Assembly (NCBI RefSeq): GCF_964355755.1
Contig: NC_092678.1
Location: 6,856,922 to 6,916,921 of the forward strand
Direction of reading: 5' to 3'
Length of the DNA stretch: 60,000 nucleotides
Source of the DNA: Antedon mediterranea
Lineage: Eukaryota > Echinodermata > Crinoidea > Comatulida > Antedonidae
Position numbers and translations under genes: made by a program. Shown piece after piece: positions 35,401 through 46,893 of this stretch. The number at the start of each line of letters is the position of its first letter. The stretch's first letter is position 1. A model generated the notes under the pieces. That model searched no databases and was not told the origin of the DNA. It saw nothing but the letters and a program-made list of their open reading frames with translations.

Positions 35401-36540
35401 TCTGACCTTATCTTGATATCAGTTTAATCTAGCTATAGTATTGTTATTCGTTATAACAAAGTAGATAAGATCAAACAATATTCCAAAAAAGGTAAGGAAA
35501 CAAATTCAACATAAAACAAGAAAACAAAAACAACGAACAAGATATTAATACACGAAAATATAAATTTCAATATTACAAAAATTATTTTTTAATTTAATTT
35601 AGTTATGTTACACACTTTTTTTTTAAATATTCAGAAAAATAGACATTTCATAATTGCTTATTTAGACAATATAAAATGACATTATATTATGGACAATTAA
35701 TATTGAATTATTAATTTATTAGTGTACATGAACACAATTTATATTTAGTGTATATGTTTGATATTGATTAGGACTTTCTCTCTGGTCTGTTAACTTTATC
35801 GATTTGATTTATCTTTTTTTAGTTTTATTATCCCTTTGAGATCCTGCAGCAACTGATACCCACATTATTGTCATTCATTTATTTAGTAATTTGTCTTTGG
35901 ATTTATAATACTAAGCTATAAAACGTACTTATTTCAATAGGGAGATTGGATTAGTCGCACTCTGATTTAACATTTGTTCTAATAGATAGACTGGTTGTTC
36001 ACCCAAAATAAATCTCTTTCATCTAAGATGGCAATCGTAATTCAACCAAATTTCTTTTTTAAAAGCTATTAGTACAGAATTTCAAAAGTCTGAAACATTA
36101 CCTTGGCCTTCTTGTTACTGAAGTTTAAACGCAACCTAAATGGTACTATGTAATACTATATTTTAATGGCAAATAATGTGTAACATTACGCAATAAAAAT
36201 CTGCTTAAGGTGCAAAAAAAAACACGATTACATAGACAGACAGACTCGCTAGATGATAAGTAGTTAATGTTCAGTCCATTATGAAATTACGAATTTGATC
36301 AATTTCAAAATAATAGTTCACTAAACTTATATTGTAGAAATTATATTCATGCTAGTGTTGGCTGATTTATTTTAATGTCCAAATAATTCTTGAAAGTGTA
36401 CTGATCCATTTTAATATGTCCACAGTGACATTTTGAACATTCATTATTATCATTTTAGAAATTATTTAGTCAATATGACACCAATGTATGATATTAAAGT
36501 GTACGATAATATTAAATATGTTTGTCTCATTATAAATCTC
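35401..36540. other. AT-rich non-coding sequence
   Basis: Nothing recognisable by eye. Confidence 0.4.
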
Positions 36541-36762
36541 GAATATTTCATAGCAAACTCGAATATTTCATAGCAAACTCGAATATTTTATACAAACTCG
36601 AATATTTCATAGCAAACTCGAATATTTCATAGCAAACTCGAATATTTCATAGCAAACTCGAATATTTCATAGAAAACTCAAATATTTCATAACAAACTCA
36701 AATATTTCATAGCAAACTCGAATATTTCTTAGCAAACTCGAATATTTCATGGCAAACTCTAT
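36541..36762. repeat. 20-bp tandem repeat, about 11 copies
   Basis: Unit TCGAATATTTCATAGCAAAC with few changes (CATAACAAACTCAA, TTATACAAAC). It is followed by an unusual GC-rich patch CTCGGGCCGGATCTACTCGC (36768-36787) of unknown nature. Confidence 0.95.
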
Positions 36763-36955
36763 GTATCTCGGGCCGGATCTACTCGCCTCCCGTACAATCT
36801 CGGCAATGTCATCGATTCATGGCAAATTCATAAAGTTACAGCGTTACATTATGATATATTATATTTACCTTAAACTTAAAATGTTATGTTATTTAATAAT
36901 ATTGAACTTATTAAGCACTTAATCATTTTTCCCAATTCCTTCGTTCAAACAACAT

Positions 36956-37157
36956 AACAAGGCCAATAGCCATAAGTCGCGTGCTCTCAGAAAAAAATGA
37001 ACTTTCAAAAGGTAATGTACTTTAAAACTTTTCTGTAGGCCTACATCAAAACAGTTCAAAAAGTACAGAAAAGCGATAAAACGTATAGTGATACCGGACC
37101 GACAGAGCGACAGACCGACATAGTGAACTATTGAGTCGCGTCCACGCGAATAAAAAC
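36956..37157 (+). mobile_element. (CCGA)n hairpin element, subfamily A, long copy
   Basis: AACAAGGCCAATAGCC, AAGTCGCGTGCT, then about 90 bp not present in the 27.0 kb copy, ending AAGCGATAAAACG, then TAGTGATACCGGACCGACAG, CATAGTGAACTATTGAGTCG and CGTCCACGCGAATAAAA (one hairpin base changed). The extra part ends like the 35.3 kb copy, so the long form may be ancestral. Confidence 0.75.
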
Positions 37158-37384
37158 TTAGATTATACTTAGTTTGACCTTAATATTAGTTGGTTCTTAA
37201 ATTATAAACTGAACGGCTTTTCCTACAAATAAAAAAAAAATATTGTTTTACTTTAATTCAGTGGCCATGACCCAAAGTTTGCCTCCAAGCATATTTTGGG
37301 CCTCACATCTGTACTTTTGTACCTTTTACTAGTGTAATATTTAAGTTTGTTCTTTAGTTTAGTAATAACTTTAGTTTAGTAGGC
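37158..37384. other. Non-coding sequence
   Basis: Nothing recognisable by eye. Confidence 0.35.
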
Positions 37385-37545
37385 CTTTGACTAAGAACTC
37401 AGACAGCATCGTACGACGAGTCCCGAAAAAATTGATTCGTCGGTGCTGTCTGAAGTAGGTGGTCGGCAGAACAGTAAACATTTTGTTAACTTTCTCGTCG
37501 GCCTTCGTCGTACGGTGCTGAGTATAAGACCAACTCAGCTTATGG
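37385..37545. mobile_element. Inverted-repeat (MITE-like) segment
   Basis: ACTCAGACAGCATCGTACGACG is mirrored at close range by TCGTCGGTGCTGTCTGA and again at the far end by CGTCGTACGGTGCTGAGT. It looks like a small palindromic element; target duplication not clear. Confidence 0.45.
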
Positions 37546-38436
37546 CTTGTCAAGAGCTGCTATGATTTAATTTCAACTCCTAGCTTCTATGTATTCAAAC
37601 TAAAGTCAAATCCAAACATAGTGTTGGTAATTGCACTTTGCACTTTACGGAATGTATGAATGTAATAAATTTTAAAGAAATAAACGGCAATATTTCAATC
37701 ATCTGACGACGACCAAGTTAAATTGAACTTTTAAAGTTATTTTTAATTATATTGTTTTTCACTATTTCTTCAACACATACATGTATAACACATTAACGTT
37801 CCTAACATTCAGACGTTCAGGCTTATGCCATAAAACATAAATCAGATTGTAACGCAGACCTCATAATTGAAAACACCGCGCGGCGTAGTGCGGTGTAGCT
37901 GTAATATGGTTTTATACGGAGGATTCGCATCTGGTATAATAAAAAGGAACATCTGTGCTTAAATTTGCTATGATAATATTGATAGGGCCATTTGGTGACT
38001 TAATACATTATTTTATGTACTCACGCATAACAGTACACATCTGTCATAATAATTACTACACCTTAATAGACCTGTAAAGTAGTATAGTAGTCTTCTTGTA
38101 TTAGGACTATACGAAACAGGACGGGAAGCCACAAGACGGTGCTCATGAATGATCTTTAACAAAGTGGGTAGAGCTTAGCGTGAAATTCTGTCGTCTTAAC
38201 TTTCGAGAACGATAAAGTTTTAATTTTCCCGTTTACGGAGAACGACTAAAACAATGTACATAAAACCTTAAATATACAGTTTCAAAACTCTAAATAATAT
38301 TTAACTTCTAATTTAATTGTTTAACGAAATAACATTTTTACTTGGTTAAATACATTTGCGCGGCGTTTAAATGCGAGGCCACTAGCTATGAAGGCCTATT
38401 CTGTATTACCAGAGCCAAGCGATTCAGAAGGCCCCG
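37546..38436. other. Non-coding sequence
   Basis: No gene seen; a few GC-richer patches (CACCGCGCGGCGTAGTGCGG at about 37875). Confidence 0.4.
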
Positions 38437-38445
38437 CGCCGGGAC

Positions 38446-39322
38446 GCGATTTTTTTTTCGTACATAAGTTGGGGACCCCCTCATGAAACGTCACAAAATA
38501 AACATGAATAATTCATCAGTTAAATTTTCTTGTTCCGTGTGCACCCAAGCGTATAGCAACAAGAAGTGATTACACGAACAACTGCGATACGATTCTTTCT
38601 ACAGTAGGCCTAGGATTCTAGGTCAATTCACGTGATTGCCTTCGCGCACTATTCTTCACACAAAATGTGTCGAGTCGAGGCTAATCGACAGCTAGGCAAG
38701 TCATTAAACTAAGTAGTAATTCATTGGACATAGCCCAAAAATAAAGAATGTGTATAATTTGTGTACTGTATTTTTTTAATTCTGCTATTTTATTATCAAA
38801 CAATATGCATGAACTCAAAGGAACTTTAAAAATGCGCGTATATGAACACATGAGATGGGAAGATTAGACCCACGAGAATAAAACATGTATTTTTGTGTAA
38901 TGTTTAATTTTGCTGACTTATTACTCGGATTGTGTCATACCTAACACACACACGTCACACACATACACAGCTACTACTAGAATAGACATGGGTTTAGAGA
39001 CTAAAATTAGGCCTATAGTATTAATAGAAACTATAATTTTAACACGTAATTCTTTAGTAATAAATTATATTAAAAACACCATAAACAAAGGCTGATTATT
39101 TCGACAATCCACACAAAACGCCGCTATTCTTCTATGAAATCGCACGCCGCAACAACAGCGGAGATAGGCCTAGAATCGTACCGCACTAATTGTGTAATCA
39201 CTTCTTGTTGGTATACGCTTGGGTGCACACGGAACAAGAAAATTTAACTGATGAATTATTCATGTTTATTTTGTGACGTTTCATGAGGGGGTCCCCAACT
39301 TATGTACGAAAAAAAAAATCGC
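38446..39322. mobile_element. TIR element with 9-bp duplication
   Basis: The left end is GCGA-T9 then CGTACATAAGTTGGGGACC; the right end is its complement, GGTCCCCAACTTATGTACG, A10, TCGC. Inverted arms extend about 170 bp (to TAGGCCTAGGATTC / GATAGGCCTAGAATC). The perfect 9-bp direct repeat CGCCGGGAC flanks it (38437-38445, 39323-39331). The interior is non-coding. The third element here with the Mutator-like duplication length, with ends unlike the other two. Confidence 0.85.
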
Positions 39323-39331
39323 CGCCGGGAC

Positions 39332-40599
39332 ACCGGGAAGGGTGAGAGATACTGCCAGTCCTCGTCGTCTTCGCGCAAGGGTGCGTAACTAATAAAACGA
39401 CTGTATATGATTTTATGCTCTACGCTGTCCGTCGTCCCCTAACCGTCCTATTTCGTAAAGTCCCTAGTGACTTAAGTACAACTTTAGACAGTTTAATTTG
39501 CATATGAAATTTAAAAAAAGCTAGTTATTAGCTGTTCAGATCAAAACTCCTGTGTGTATAAACATATTATCCCTCTCCGCAGTTTATTACCATTTTGTAC
39601 CATAGGCTCTCAATCGGAGTCGTCTGTTTTCAATTTTCAAGATTTTGTAAAGCATAATTACTTTTCTATTTACCGGAATCAATCACGCACGACGAATTGG
39701 TTTCTTTAAACTCCAAAACAATATTTCAATAACATATCGACACGCTTAATAGCCGTTTTTTTACTAAATAAAGGGTATAATTGCAATTGCCACTTTTTAA
39801 TAATGATGAAAATAACGCGATTTGACGATAAGTGCATGTGATGTTTTGCCTCTGAACTACTGTAGTAGGCCTAATGAAAACATACCGGTAGAATATCACA
39901 TAGGCCTACTGTAGGACCATAACTATAGTAATTTGACATCAAACACGCTCATATATATATAAACCAAACAAAAGTAAGAATAACAATGAAATAGTTATTA
40001 TAATTATTAGAAATAATTGTATTAATCTGTTGAAGATGAAATGAATAAATAGTGGTTAACGCCACAAAAGAGAAAAAAAAAACACGCTCAAACGTAATTC
40101 ATATCTTTTTCTTTAATTATTCCAACATCCCGACGGAGAAATTCAAGTTGACACATTTTAAAACAACCTGTAAAATCGGCCTCTGTTGAATGTCCTAAGG
40201 TTCTGAAGCACTATGCTGGCGCATGCGCAGAGTATGTTTTGAAACACATGACAGCTGCATGATGTTAACAGAAAACAACGAAAGTTGTAGAGATAGATTT
40301 CTATTGGTCTCTTTTAAAAGTTATTTTCATTTGATTATTTAATAAGATACCATGTAAAATATCTATACTGCAGTCACTGCAGTAACTACCTATTTTGTGT
40401 TATCTCTTTAACCCGGATGGACAATAATTTAGCAAGCTTTTCGTAAACTTCTACACAAACTAAAATGATTACGTTATTTAATTGCAGTAGAATCATTTTG
40501 ACATGATCCTTTGATGGTAATAATTGCCTATTTTGACAATACTTCAAACACACTGATACTGTCGATATAGAATTTACACAATACGAATATTCCACCAAC
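39332..40599. other. Non-coding sequence
   Basis: No gene seen; the area just right of the 9-bp-TSD element is somewhat GC-rich. Confidence 0.4.
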
Positions 40600-40716
40600 C
40601 TTCGGGACCGCTGAAGTTTTCTTCTCCAACACATCGGATCTTTGGCCACAGGTGATTCTAAAGGTATCATTCCTTTTCAAGAATGGTCCACCTCCTTCAT
40701 GTGGTTTTAGGATGTC
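40600..40716 (-). CDS. Candidate coding exon, extracellular-domain-like
   Basis: On the minus strand a polypyrimidine tract and acceptor (TTTTCTTCCTTTTAG) precede an open 39-codon stretch in phase 0 that begins DILKPHEGGGPFLKRNDT, then FRITCGQRSDV. It ends at a weak donor, AAG|GTTGGT. The 'NDTFRITC' pattern is what a B strand of an immunoglobulin-like domain looks like, but the tryptophan expected about a dozen residues later is not in this exon. A neuropeptide-like KR is also present. No partner exon was found. A different 94-codon frame overlaps, so coding status is uncertain. Confidence 0.25.
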
Positions 40717-40732
40717 CTAAAAGGAAGAAAAT

Positions 40733-41432
40733 TTACACAACTTTTTTACAACAAATGTAAACTGTTGATAATAATCAATGAAAACAACGAAATTCGACTG
40801 AAATAATGAAACAAAATATCAAACAAAAGATAAAATAATATTAGGCTTATCGACAAAAATACCTTTACTAACTAAGAAAAACAAACCATGTATTATTTAA
40901 AATATAAAAATATAAGTTTAACCAAGGATAAATCTGCGGAATATTCGGTCATAATACAGTACAGAATTTTAATTAGTCACATGTGGTGCCTGTATCATAT
41001 AAGGTTAGGTTAGTAGGCTACGATACTGGGCGATACATGTGAAACACATGATACTCGAGAAATCTAGATACAGTACCGAGAATCGGATGCTCATCATCTG
41101 CTTTATTTCAGAGAGTTTTAATTTTTTTGTAATTAAATTAATTGAGATTTCTTCGAAGGTTGCAATTTACTTGTAATTGATGAATACCATAGATACATAA
41201 TAGTCAACAGATGACCCTGTTGGTAACAAATCAATTGGTTTGTACAATCAAATTGTATGCGTTTTCATAAATGAGGTGAAAGAGAAAAGGATGAAAAATT
41301 GTCTAGGCCAATTAATTAATTTATTTTATTTAAAAACATAATTTATTTATATACAGATAAAAACATTTCATGTGGCTACCGGTACATTCACACTTATTCC
41401 GTTTCACGTAATGAAAGACGTCGTTTGCCAAC
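40733..41432. other. Non-coding sequence with repeat module
   Basis: At about 40978-41075 it carries CACATGTGGTGCCTGTATCA, TAAGGTTAGGTTAG and TACCGAGAATCGG, the module from which the 25-bp array at 32.9 kb was amplified. Nothing else recognised. Confidence 0.5.
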
Positions 41433-41500
41433 GCTTTTCCAACTAGAGACGCAACACAAGGAGGACCAATCACAAGCGATGGATTATTTGAATTGACTTT
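41433..41500. mobile_element. CCAAT-type MITE, left half only
   Basis: CCAACTAGAGACGCAACAC, GGACCAATCACAAGCGATGG, ATTATTTGAATTG; then the sequence leaves the family, so the right arm is lost. Confidence 0.65.
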
Positions 41501-41778
41501 GATTCTTAACTTATCTTTAATATAACTTTGTTAAATCAAGCAATCTTCATAAACCATCGTTAAGGTTTTGATTAGGTGTTTTAGTTCATCCTTTTGAACT
41601 TTGTAGTTCAGGCTCTAACACGCCCGCCCTAACTACCGTCCTTTTTCGGTTACCGTACCGCCCCGAAGCCAAACCTCACTAGGCCTATATTGAAGGAATT
41701 GCGGCGGTAGGTTTGGTACGATAGTCCCATTCGCTTTAAAAAATAAATAAAATACTACCTACGCAAAGTGTCCGCATT
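41501..41778. other. Non-coding; GC-rich patch
   Basis: 41610-41720 is unusually GC-rich (CACGCCCGCCCTAACTACCG, GTACCGCCCCGAAGCC), with GGTTTGGTACG as an approximate inverse. Nature unknown. Confidence 0.35.
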
Positions 41779-41958
41779 AAGCTTGGTTCCCACTAGAACG
41801 TAACGCAAGGACGTAAACGCAACGCAAGCGTTTTAACCAATGACAAGCGAAGTTATAGACAGTTAGCATCACAAGCGAATAAGCCATCGCTTGTGATTGG
41901 TCAATTCACTTGCGTTGCATTACGTCCTTGTGTTGCGTCGCTGATGGGAACCACGCTT
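41779..41958. mobile_element. CCAAT-type MITE, long form
   Basis: AAGCTTGGTTCCCACTAG ... AACGCAAGCGTTTTAACCAAT ... CATCACAAGCGAATAAGCC ... CGCTTGTGATTGGTCAATTC ... GATGGGAACCACGCTTTA. It has an extra inner block (AGTTATAGACAGTTAGCA) shared with the 49.2 and 56.0 kb copies, where it is reversed relative to the element. Confidence 0.85.
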
Positions 41959-42264
41959 TAGATCGGTAAACAAACTGTTATTTCAAATCGCTTAATCAAC
42001 GGACACCCAACTAGGTTGTTTATAACACCTGTAAAAATGGAAATCTATACGCCCGAAGAAACAAATCCAACTTGTATACGTAACCATGAGCAGTGTTATT
42101 GCTACAGTTAATTATGAAAATTAATATTTGATTAAATGGAGCGCAACATATCTCTAGGGTTTATATTTCAATTAATTATTTTGATTCTTAATCGATGTAG
42201 CGATACAAGCGTTGAACTCATACTAGCGACATGTTTATTTCATGCAAATTGCTAAATGTTCAAT
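41959..42264. other. Non-coding sequence
   Basis: Nothing recognisable by eye. Confidence 0.4.
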
Positions 42265-43218
42265 AAGGGAAGGGTGAATGAGGGAAGAATGAATGAGGGA
42301 AGAGTGAATGAGGGAAGAGTGAATGAGGGAAGAGTGAATGAGGGAAGAGTGAATGAGGGAAGAGTGAATGAGGGAAGAGTGAATGAGGGAAGAGTGAATG
42401 AGGGAAGAGTGAATGAGGGAAGAGTGAATGAGGGAAGAATGCATGAGGGAAGAGTGAATGAGGGAAGAGTGAATGAGGGAAGAGTGAATGAGGGAAGAGT
42501 GAATGAGGGAAGAGTGAATGAGGGAAGAGTGAATGAGGGAAGAGTGAATGAGGGAAGAGTGAATGAGGGAAGAGTGAATGAGGGAAGAGTGAATGAGGGA
42601 AGAGTGAATGAGGGAAGAGTGAATGAGGGAAGAGTGAATGAGGGAAGAGTGAATGAGGGAAGAGTGAATGAGGGAAGAGTGAATGAGGGAAGAGTGAATG
42701 AGGGAAGAGTGAATGAGGGAAGAGTGAATGAGGGAAGAGTGAATGAGGGAAGAGTGAATGAGGGAAGAGTGAATGAGGGAAGAGTGAATGAGGGAAGAGT
42801 GAATGAGGGAAGAGTGAATGAGGGAAGAGTGAATCAGGGAAGAATGAATCAGGGAAGAGTGAATGAGGGAAGAATGAATCAGGGAAGAGTGAATGAGGGA
42901 AGAGTGAATGAGGGAAGAGTGAATGAGGGAAGAATGAATGAGGGAAGAATGCATGAGGGAAGAGTGAATGAGGGAAGAGTGAATGAGGGAAGAGTGAATG
43001 AGGGAAGAGTGAATGAGGGAAGAATGCATGAGGGAAGAATGCATGAGGGAAGAGTGAATGAGGGAAGAGTGAATGAGGGAAGAGTGAATGAGGGAAGAAT
43101 GAATGAGGGAAGAGTGAATGAGGGAAGAGTGAATGAGGGAAGAGTGAATGAGGGAAGAATGAATGAGGGAAGAGTGAATGAGGGAAGAGTGAATGAGGGA
43201 AGAATGAATGAGGGAAGC
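42265..43218. repeat. 15-bp minisatellite, about 63 copies
   Basis: Unit AGAGTGAATGAGGGA, 13 of 15 bases purine. A block of about 26 units (roughly 42447-42834) is perfect; variants (AGAATGAATGAGGGA, GCATGAG, AATCAGGG) cluster right of 42835. Because 15 is a multiple of three, several frames stay open on both strands; these 269-, 335- and 116-codon frames are not evidence of a gene. Confidence 0.98.
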
Positions 43219-43261
43219 GTGAACTTCACTGAGTTTGTTTGGATAGCTAAAGTAATTTGTT

Positions 43262-43345
43262 AACGGTTCAGTGAGAGTTGCTAACTTTTCAGTTAGAGTT
43301 GCTTACTTTTCAGTGAGAGTTGCTAACTTTTCAGTAAGAGTTGCT
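43262..43345. repeat. 21-bp tandem repeat, 4 copies
   Basis: Unit GCTAACTTTTCAGTGAGAGTT with small variants (TTAGAGTT, TAAGAGTT). Confidence 0.85.
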
Positions 43346-43936
43346 TTAGTAAAATTCAGCGTAATGTGATAACGATTTAGCGAGAGAGTTGTTATCGATT
43401 CTTCTTCTTTCCCTTATCAGGGAATGTATTCAATTCAAGTATATTATGGTCCATTGACCCTAATACAAAACATAATAGACTATCTTCAGTTAATTATTTA
43501 TTCTTTTCAAAAGCAAGGCGTATTTTCCAAAATTAAAAATAAAGTTTGTGTTTAAAAGTAATAACTTGAAGGATAAACATATATAAATCTGGGATTATAT
43601 AAATGTTTTTCTTCAATCATTATAAATGTACTTTGTAAAATAAAATGCAATTCATCCTTAACAATGTTCTTTTTACATTATTTTACGCGTTCTCTTATAT
43701 TATTATCTTTCTAAGCGTTCCCAACTCCCCTTTTCAGTTTCAAGCTCTAATATCCCTAAACGTAAGTCAATAATCGCCTTTTTTCAAAATTAATGATATT
43801 GATCAAATGATAATTTGAACATATTTCTTTTTTTATAAAGCGTAACTTAAATTCTTTCAAAAATAAACTTTTACTATACTAACAAATTGTTGTAGCCAGA
43901 TATAGTAACCAATGAAATGATATATTCAAATAAAGT
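43346..43936. other. AT-rich non-coding sequence
   Basis: Nothing recognisable by eye. Confidence 0.4.
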
Positions 43937-44240
43937 TACTAACGGTTTAGCGCGAGTTGGTAGCGGTTCAATAAGAAGAGTTGTTTAGCGTAAGTAACTA
44001 AAAGGTTTAGCGTGAGTTATTAAGGCTCAGCGTGAGTTACTAAACGTTTTAGGCGTGAGTTACTAACATTTTTAGCGTGAGTTACTAAAAGGTTTAGCTT
44101 AGCTTGAGTTACTAAATGGTTTAGCGTGAGTTACTAAAAGGTTTAGCGTGAGTTACTAAAAGGTTTAGCGTAAGTTACTAAAAGGTTTAGCGTGAGTCAC
44201 TAAACGATTAAGCGTTAGTTGCTAAAAGTTTAACTAAACG
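43937..44240. repeat. 22-bp tandem repeat, about 12 copies
   Basis: Unit GAGTTACTAAAAGGTTTAGCGT with variants. It resembles the 21-bp unit at 43262 (AGAGTTGCTAAC / GAGTTACTAAC), so the two arrays may share an origin and be split by unrelated DNA. Confidence 0.9.
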
Positions 44241-46095
44241 CTGAAAAAACCCATTAATAATATGTATTGATTTGTTCTAACCTTAAAAAATCTCATTATT
44301 TTTTCGTATTAATGTTTTTCGATAATTGTTTTATTCCATGCATACATAGTTGAATATTTAATTTTTAATAACTGTAATGGTATCAGCAATAATTATCTTT
44401 GATACAGGTAATATGAAAGAAATATAATATGATTGATGGGAAATGGATGATACATGATTTTAAAGAAGGTTTATTTTTAATAAAAATGTGTTATGAATTA
44501 TGTGTGATGAAGGACAATTGATTCAGGGTCCTTCATATTATTATGTAAGACTATTACCATTATGTAATATTGTTTCTAGTATGATAACGGTGGATATCAC
44601 TCACTTTTCTTTTTCAAAATAATTATTTTATTATCTCTTAAATAGGACTGGGGCTAATTAGATCTATCTAACTAGTTTTAAATTAAATGTCGAACTTTCT
44701 AAAGCATCTAAACGCTACAAATGCAATTAAAAAGCTATAATATATACACAATTTTCTATAATAAACGTAATTCTTTCGCGAACACTATTTCTTTATTGTA
44801 AAACTTCGGCAATAATAATAATAATAATGATTATTATAATAATGCGCTGCTCTCGCAGCATTTATTAGGTCCAATAAAACATCGGAAATTCGTTTTTTGT
44901 ACACTATTTAAAAAGAACGAATACATATAATAAGAACATAGTACACACTATACAAAATTGCACATAAACATTATACATAATAACAAAAATACATTATATA
45001 AAAATTATATGAAAATGTATGAAAATATATCCACGTATGGGCGGCCAATATGGACAAATAGAGGGAACAATGCACATAATGAAGAACTGTATATAGTACC
45101 ATACTATTGCACCAATTTGACAACTGAACGTGTTTCTAGAATATATACAATTTCTATTTAATTAATTGTTGTGATCAACAAAGGCAACGTTTGAAGGATT
45201 TTCGTATTATAATATAATGTCAATTATAAAATGCAATCGTATTGGGCTGATTGCAATAGATATAAGATCATTTTATAAGGTTTCCTTATATTGAATTATA
45301 AAAATGCCATCAAATTAAGCAAAATATGGCAGTTACATGGTCATGGGCTATGAAAAATAGTGCCGGGAGAGTCATTAAATGTACGGAATACTTCTAGAAT
45401 CTATTAAATCTTAAAGGTGTAATATTGTATGTGTGGGTGTTTATTCAAAATTGTTATTTTCAATTTTAATAAAATAAAACAGGAAACAGAAATAAATGTT
45501 TTCGCTTTATGGAGAATGTGATTTAATGTTTTATACATTGTATGTACCGACAGTATAGTTGAAAAGGTGACGATTTTGAAAAGGTGACAATTTATTTAAA
45601 ACATGATAATTCATTATTCTTCCGGCTGTGAAGGAATTACAAGTAATTATTACTCTACAGCATGTGAATTTTGTTTTGGCTTCGGTTTCTTTTTAAAGTG
45701 TAAATGTTGATACATTCGTCGGATCAAGATGATATAAGCTCTGCTTCTGAACTTAATCTAAAAATTGATTATATTTGTTACTATCCATTCACTGAATACA
45801 ATTAAAAAGTGTTTTTCAACTCTAGTAAAAATATGAAGTAAATTCACAATTGTGAATCATAAGTTCAAAACACAATCATTTTTAAATAAGGAAGGCTTAT
45901 TATTATATTATATAAATATTGTAAACAAATCAAAATAAATAATGAATCAATCATTGAACTGTTATTCAGTCTTTCATGATCAAGTTGTGACCTCTTGATT
46001 AATTAATCTAAAATTGATTTAAAATTTAACAAACTGTTAAGATTATAACCGAATACACGTAGGCGGCCTAGGAAACATGTAACCAAACACTTTTT
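44241..46095. other. AT-rich non-coding sequence
   Basis: No gene seen. AAT/ATT trinucleotide runs at 44812-44845; a small 9-bp hairpin ATGAAGGAC/GTCCTTCAT at about 44508-44538. Confidence 0.4.
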
Positions 46096-46199
46096 ACAAC
46101 AAGGCCACATACATGGCTGCAGTCGTGCTCAAGTTAGTGTTAGTGTTTACCGACCAGCCGACCGACCGACCGACCAATCGACAGACCGAGCTGTAGAGT
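46096..46199 (+). mobile_element. (CCGA)n hairpin element, subfamily B, 3' truncated
   Basis: ACAAGGCCACATACATGGC, CTCAAGTTAGTGTTAGTG (local 6-bp duplication), CAGCCGACCGACCGACCGAC, ACCGAGCTGTAGAGT; the terminal hairpin is absent. Confidence 0.7.
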
Positions 46200-46794
46200 A
46201 AAATGTTACATTTTGTAAGATTTATGTACGTGTGAATGAGGTCTTATAGTCTGCTTGTAGATGTATAGTTGCTAGTCTTACAAATGGTTTTTGACTTAAA
46301 TTTACATTTTAAATTGTATTTTGTTGCATTAACACTTCTTGAAGAATAATGTTCAGTTACAACATGATTAACATTCGTCCGATAAAAATGTCTAGATTTA
46401 AAATCGGTATTGTTCTAATTTAAAGCTAACATTAATGAATTAAACGCGAGTAATTCAAGAATTCACGCTCTGAATCTACTAGCTAATGCGAAGTGTGGAT
46501 GTCAACATTATACGGTCTTGCAAACAGCTTAACCGAGTGAAAACGTCTGCTCAATAAATAATGCCATAGTTAAGTTTCACCGATTAGTGTGTTTTATTCC
46601 ACCGTTCGACTTACTGTACATCTCCCTGGTCGACGTCATCGTAACACGTAGGCGTATACGAATTGATAAAGTACCGACATGCATAATAATCACCAATCAA
46701 AAACGATACTAATCGATCATATGGAAGCCTCAGCATCGGTATTATCGACGTATCGATGTACAGTATTAATACAAGTCTTAATTTTACTCCTAAC
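46200..46794. other. Non-coding sequence
   Basis: Nothing recognisable by eye. Confidence 0.4.
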
Positions 46795-46893
46795 ATATAC
46801 ATGGCTGCAGTCGCGTGCTCAAATTGAGTGAGTGTTTACCGACCGACCGACCGACCGACATGGTGAGGTGTAGAGTCGCATTTGCACACACGG
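46795..46893 (+). mobile_element. (CCGA)n hairpin element, subfamily B, 5' truncated
   Basis: ATACATGGCTGCAGTCGCG, GTGTTTACC, then five CGAC units, ATGGTGAGGTGTAGAGTCGC and a decayed end. The AACAAGGCC start is missing. Confidence 0.7.

Noticed and set aside
36541-36762. CRISPR-like or centromeric satellite
   Set aside because: A short 20-bp array of about 11 copies without spacers; a simple minisatellite.
42235-43263. Long open frames (up to 335 codons) on both strands
   Set aside because: They are read-throughs of the 15-bp array; the period is a multiple of three so frames stay open, and there is no start context, splice signal or non-repeat domain.
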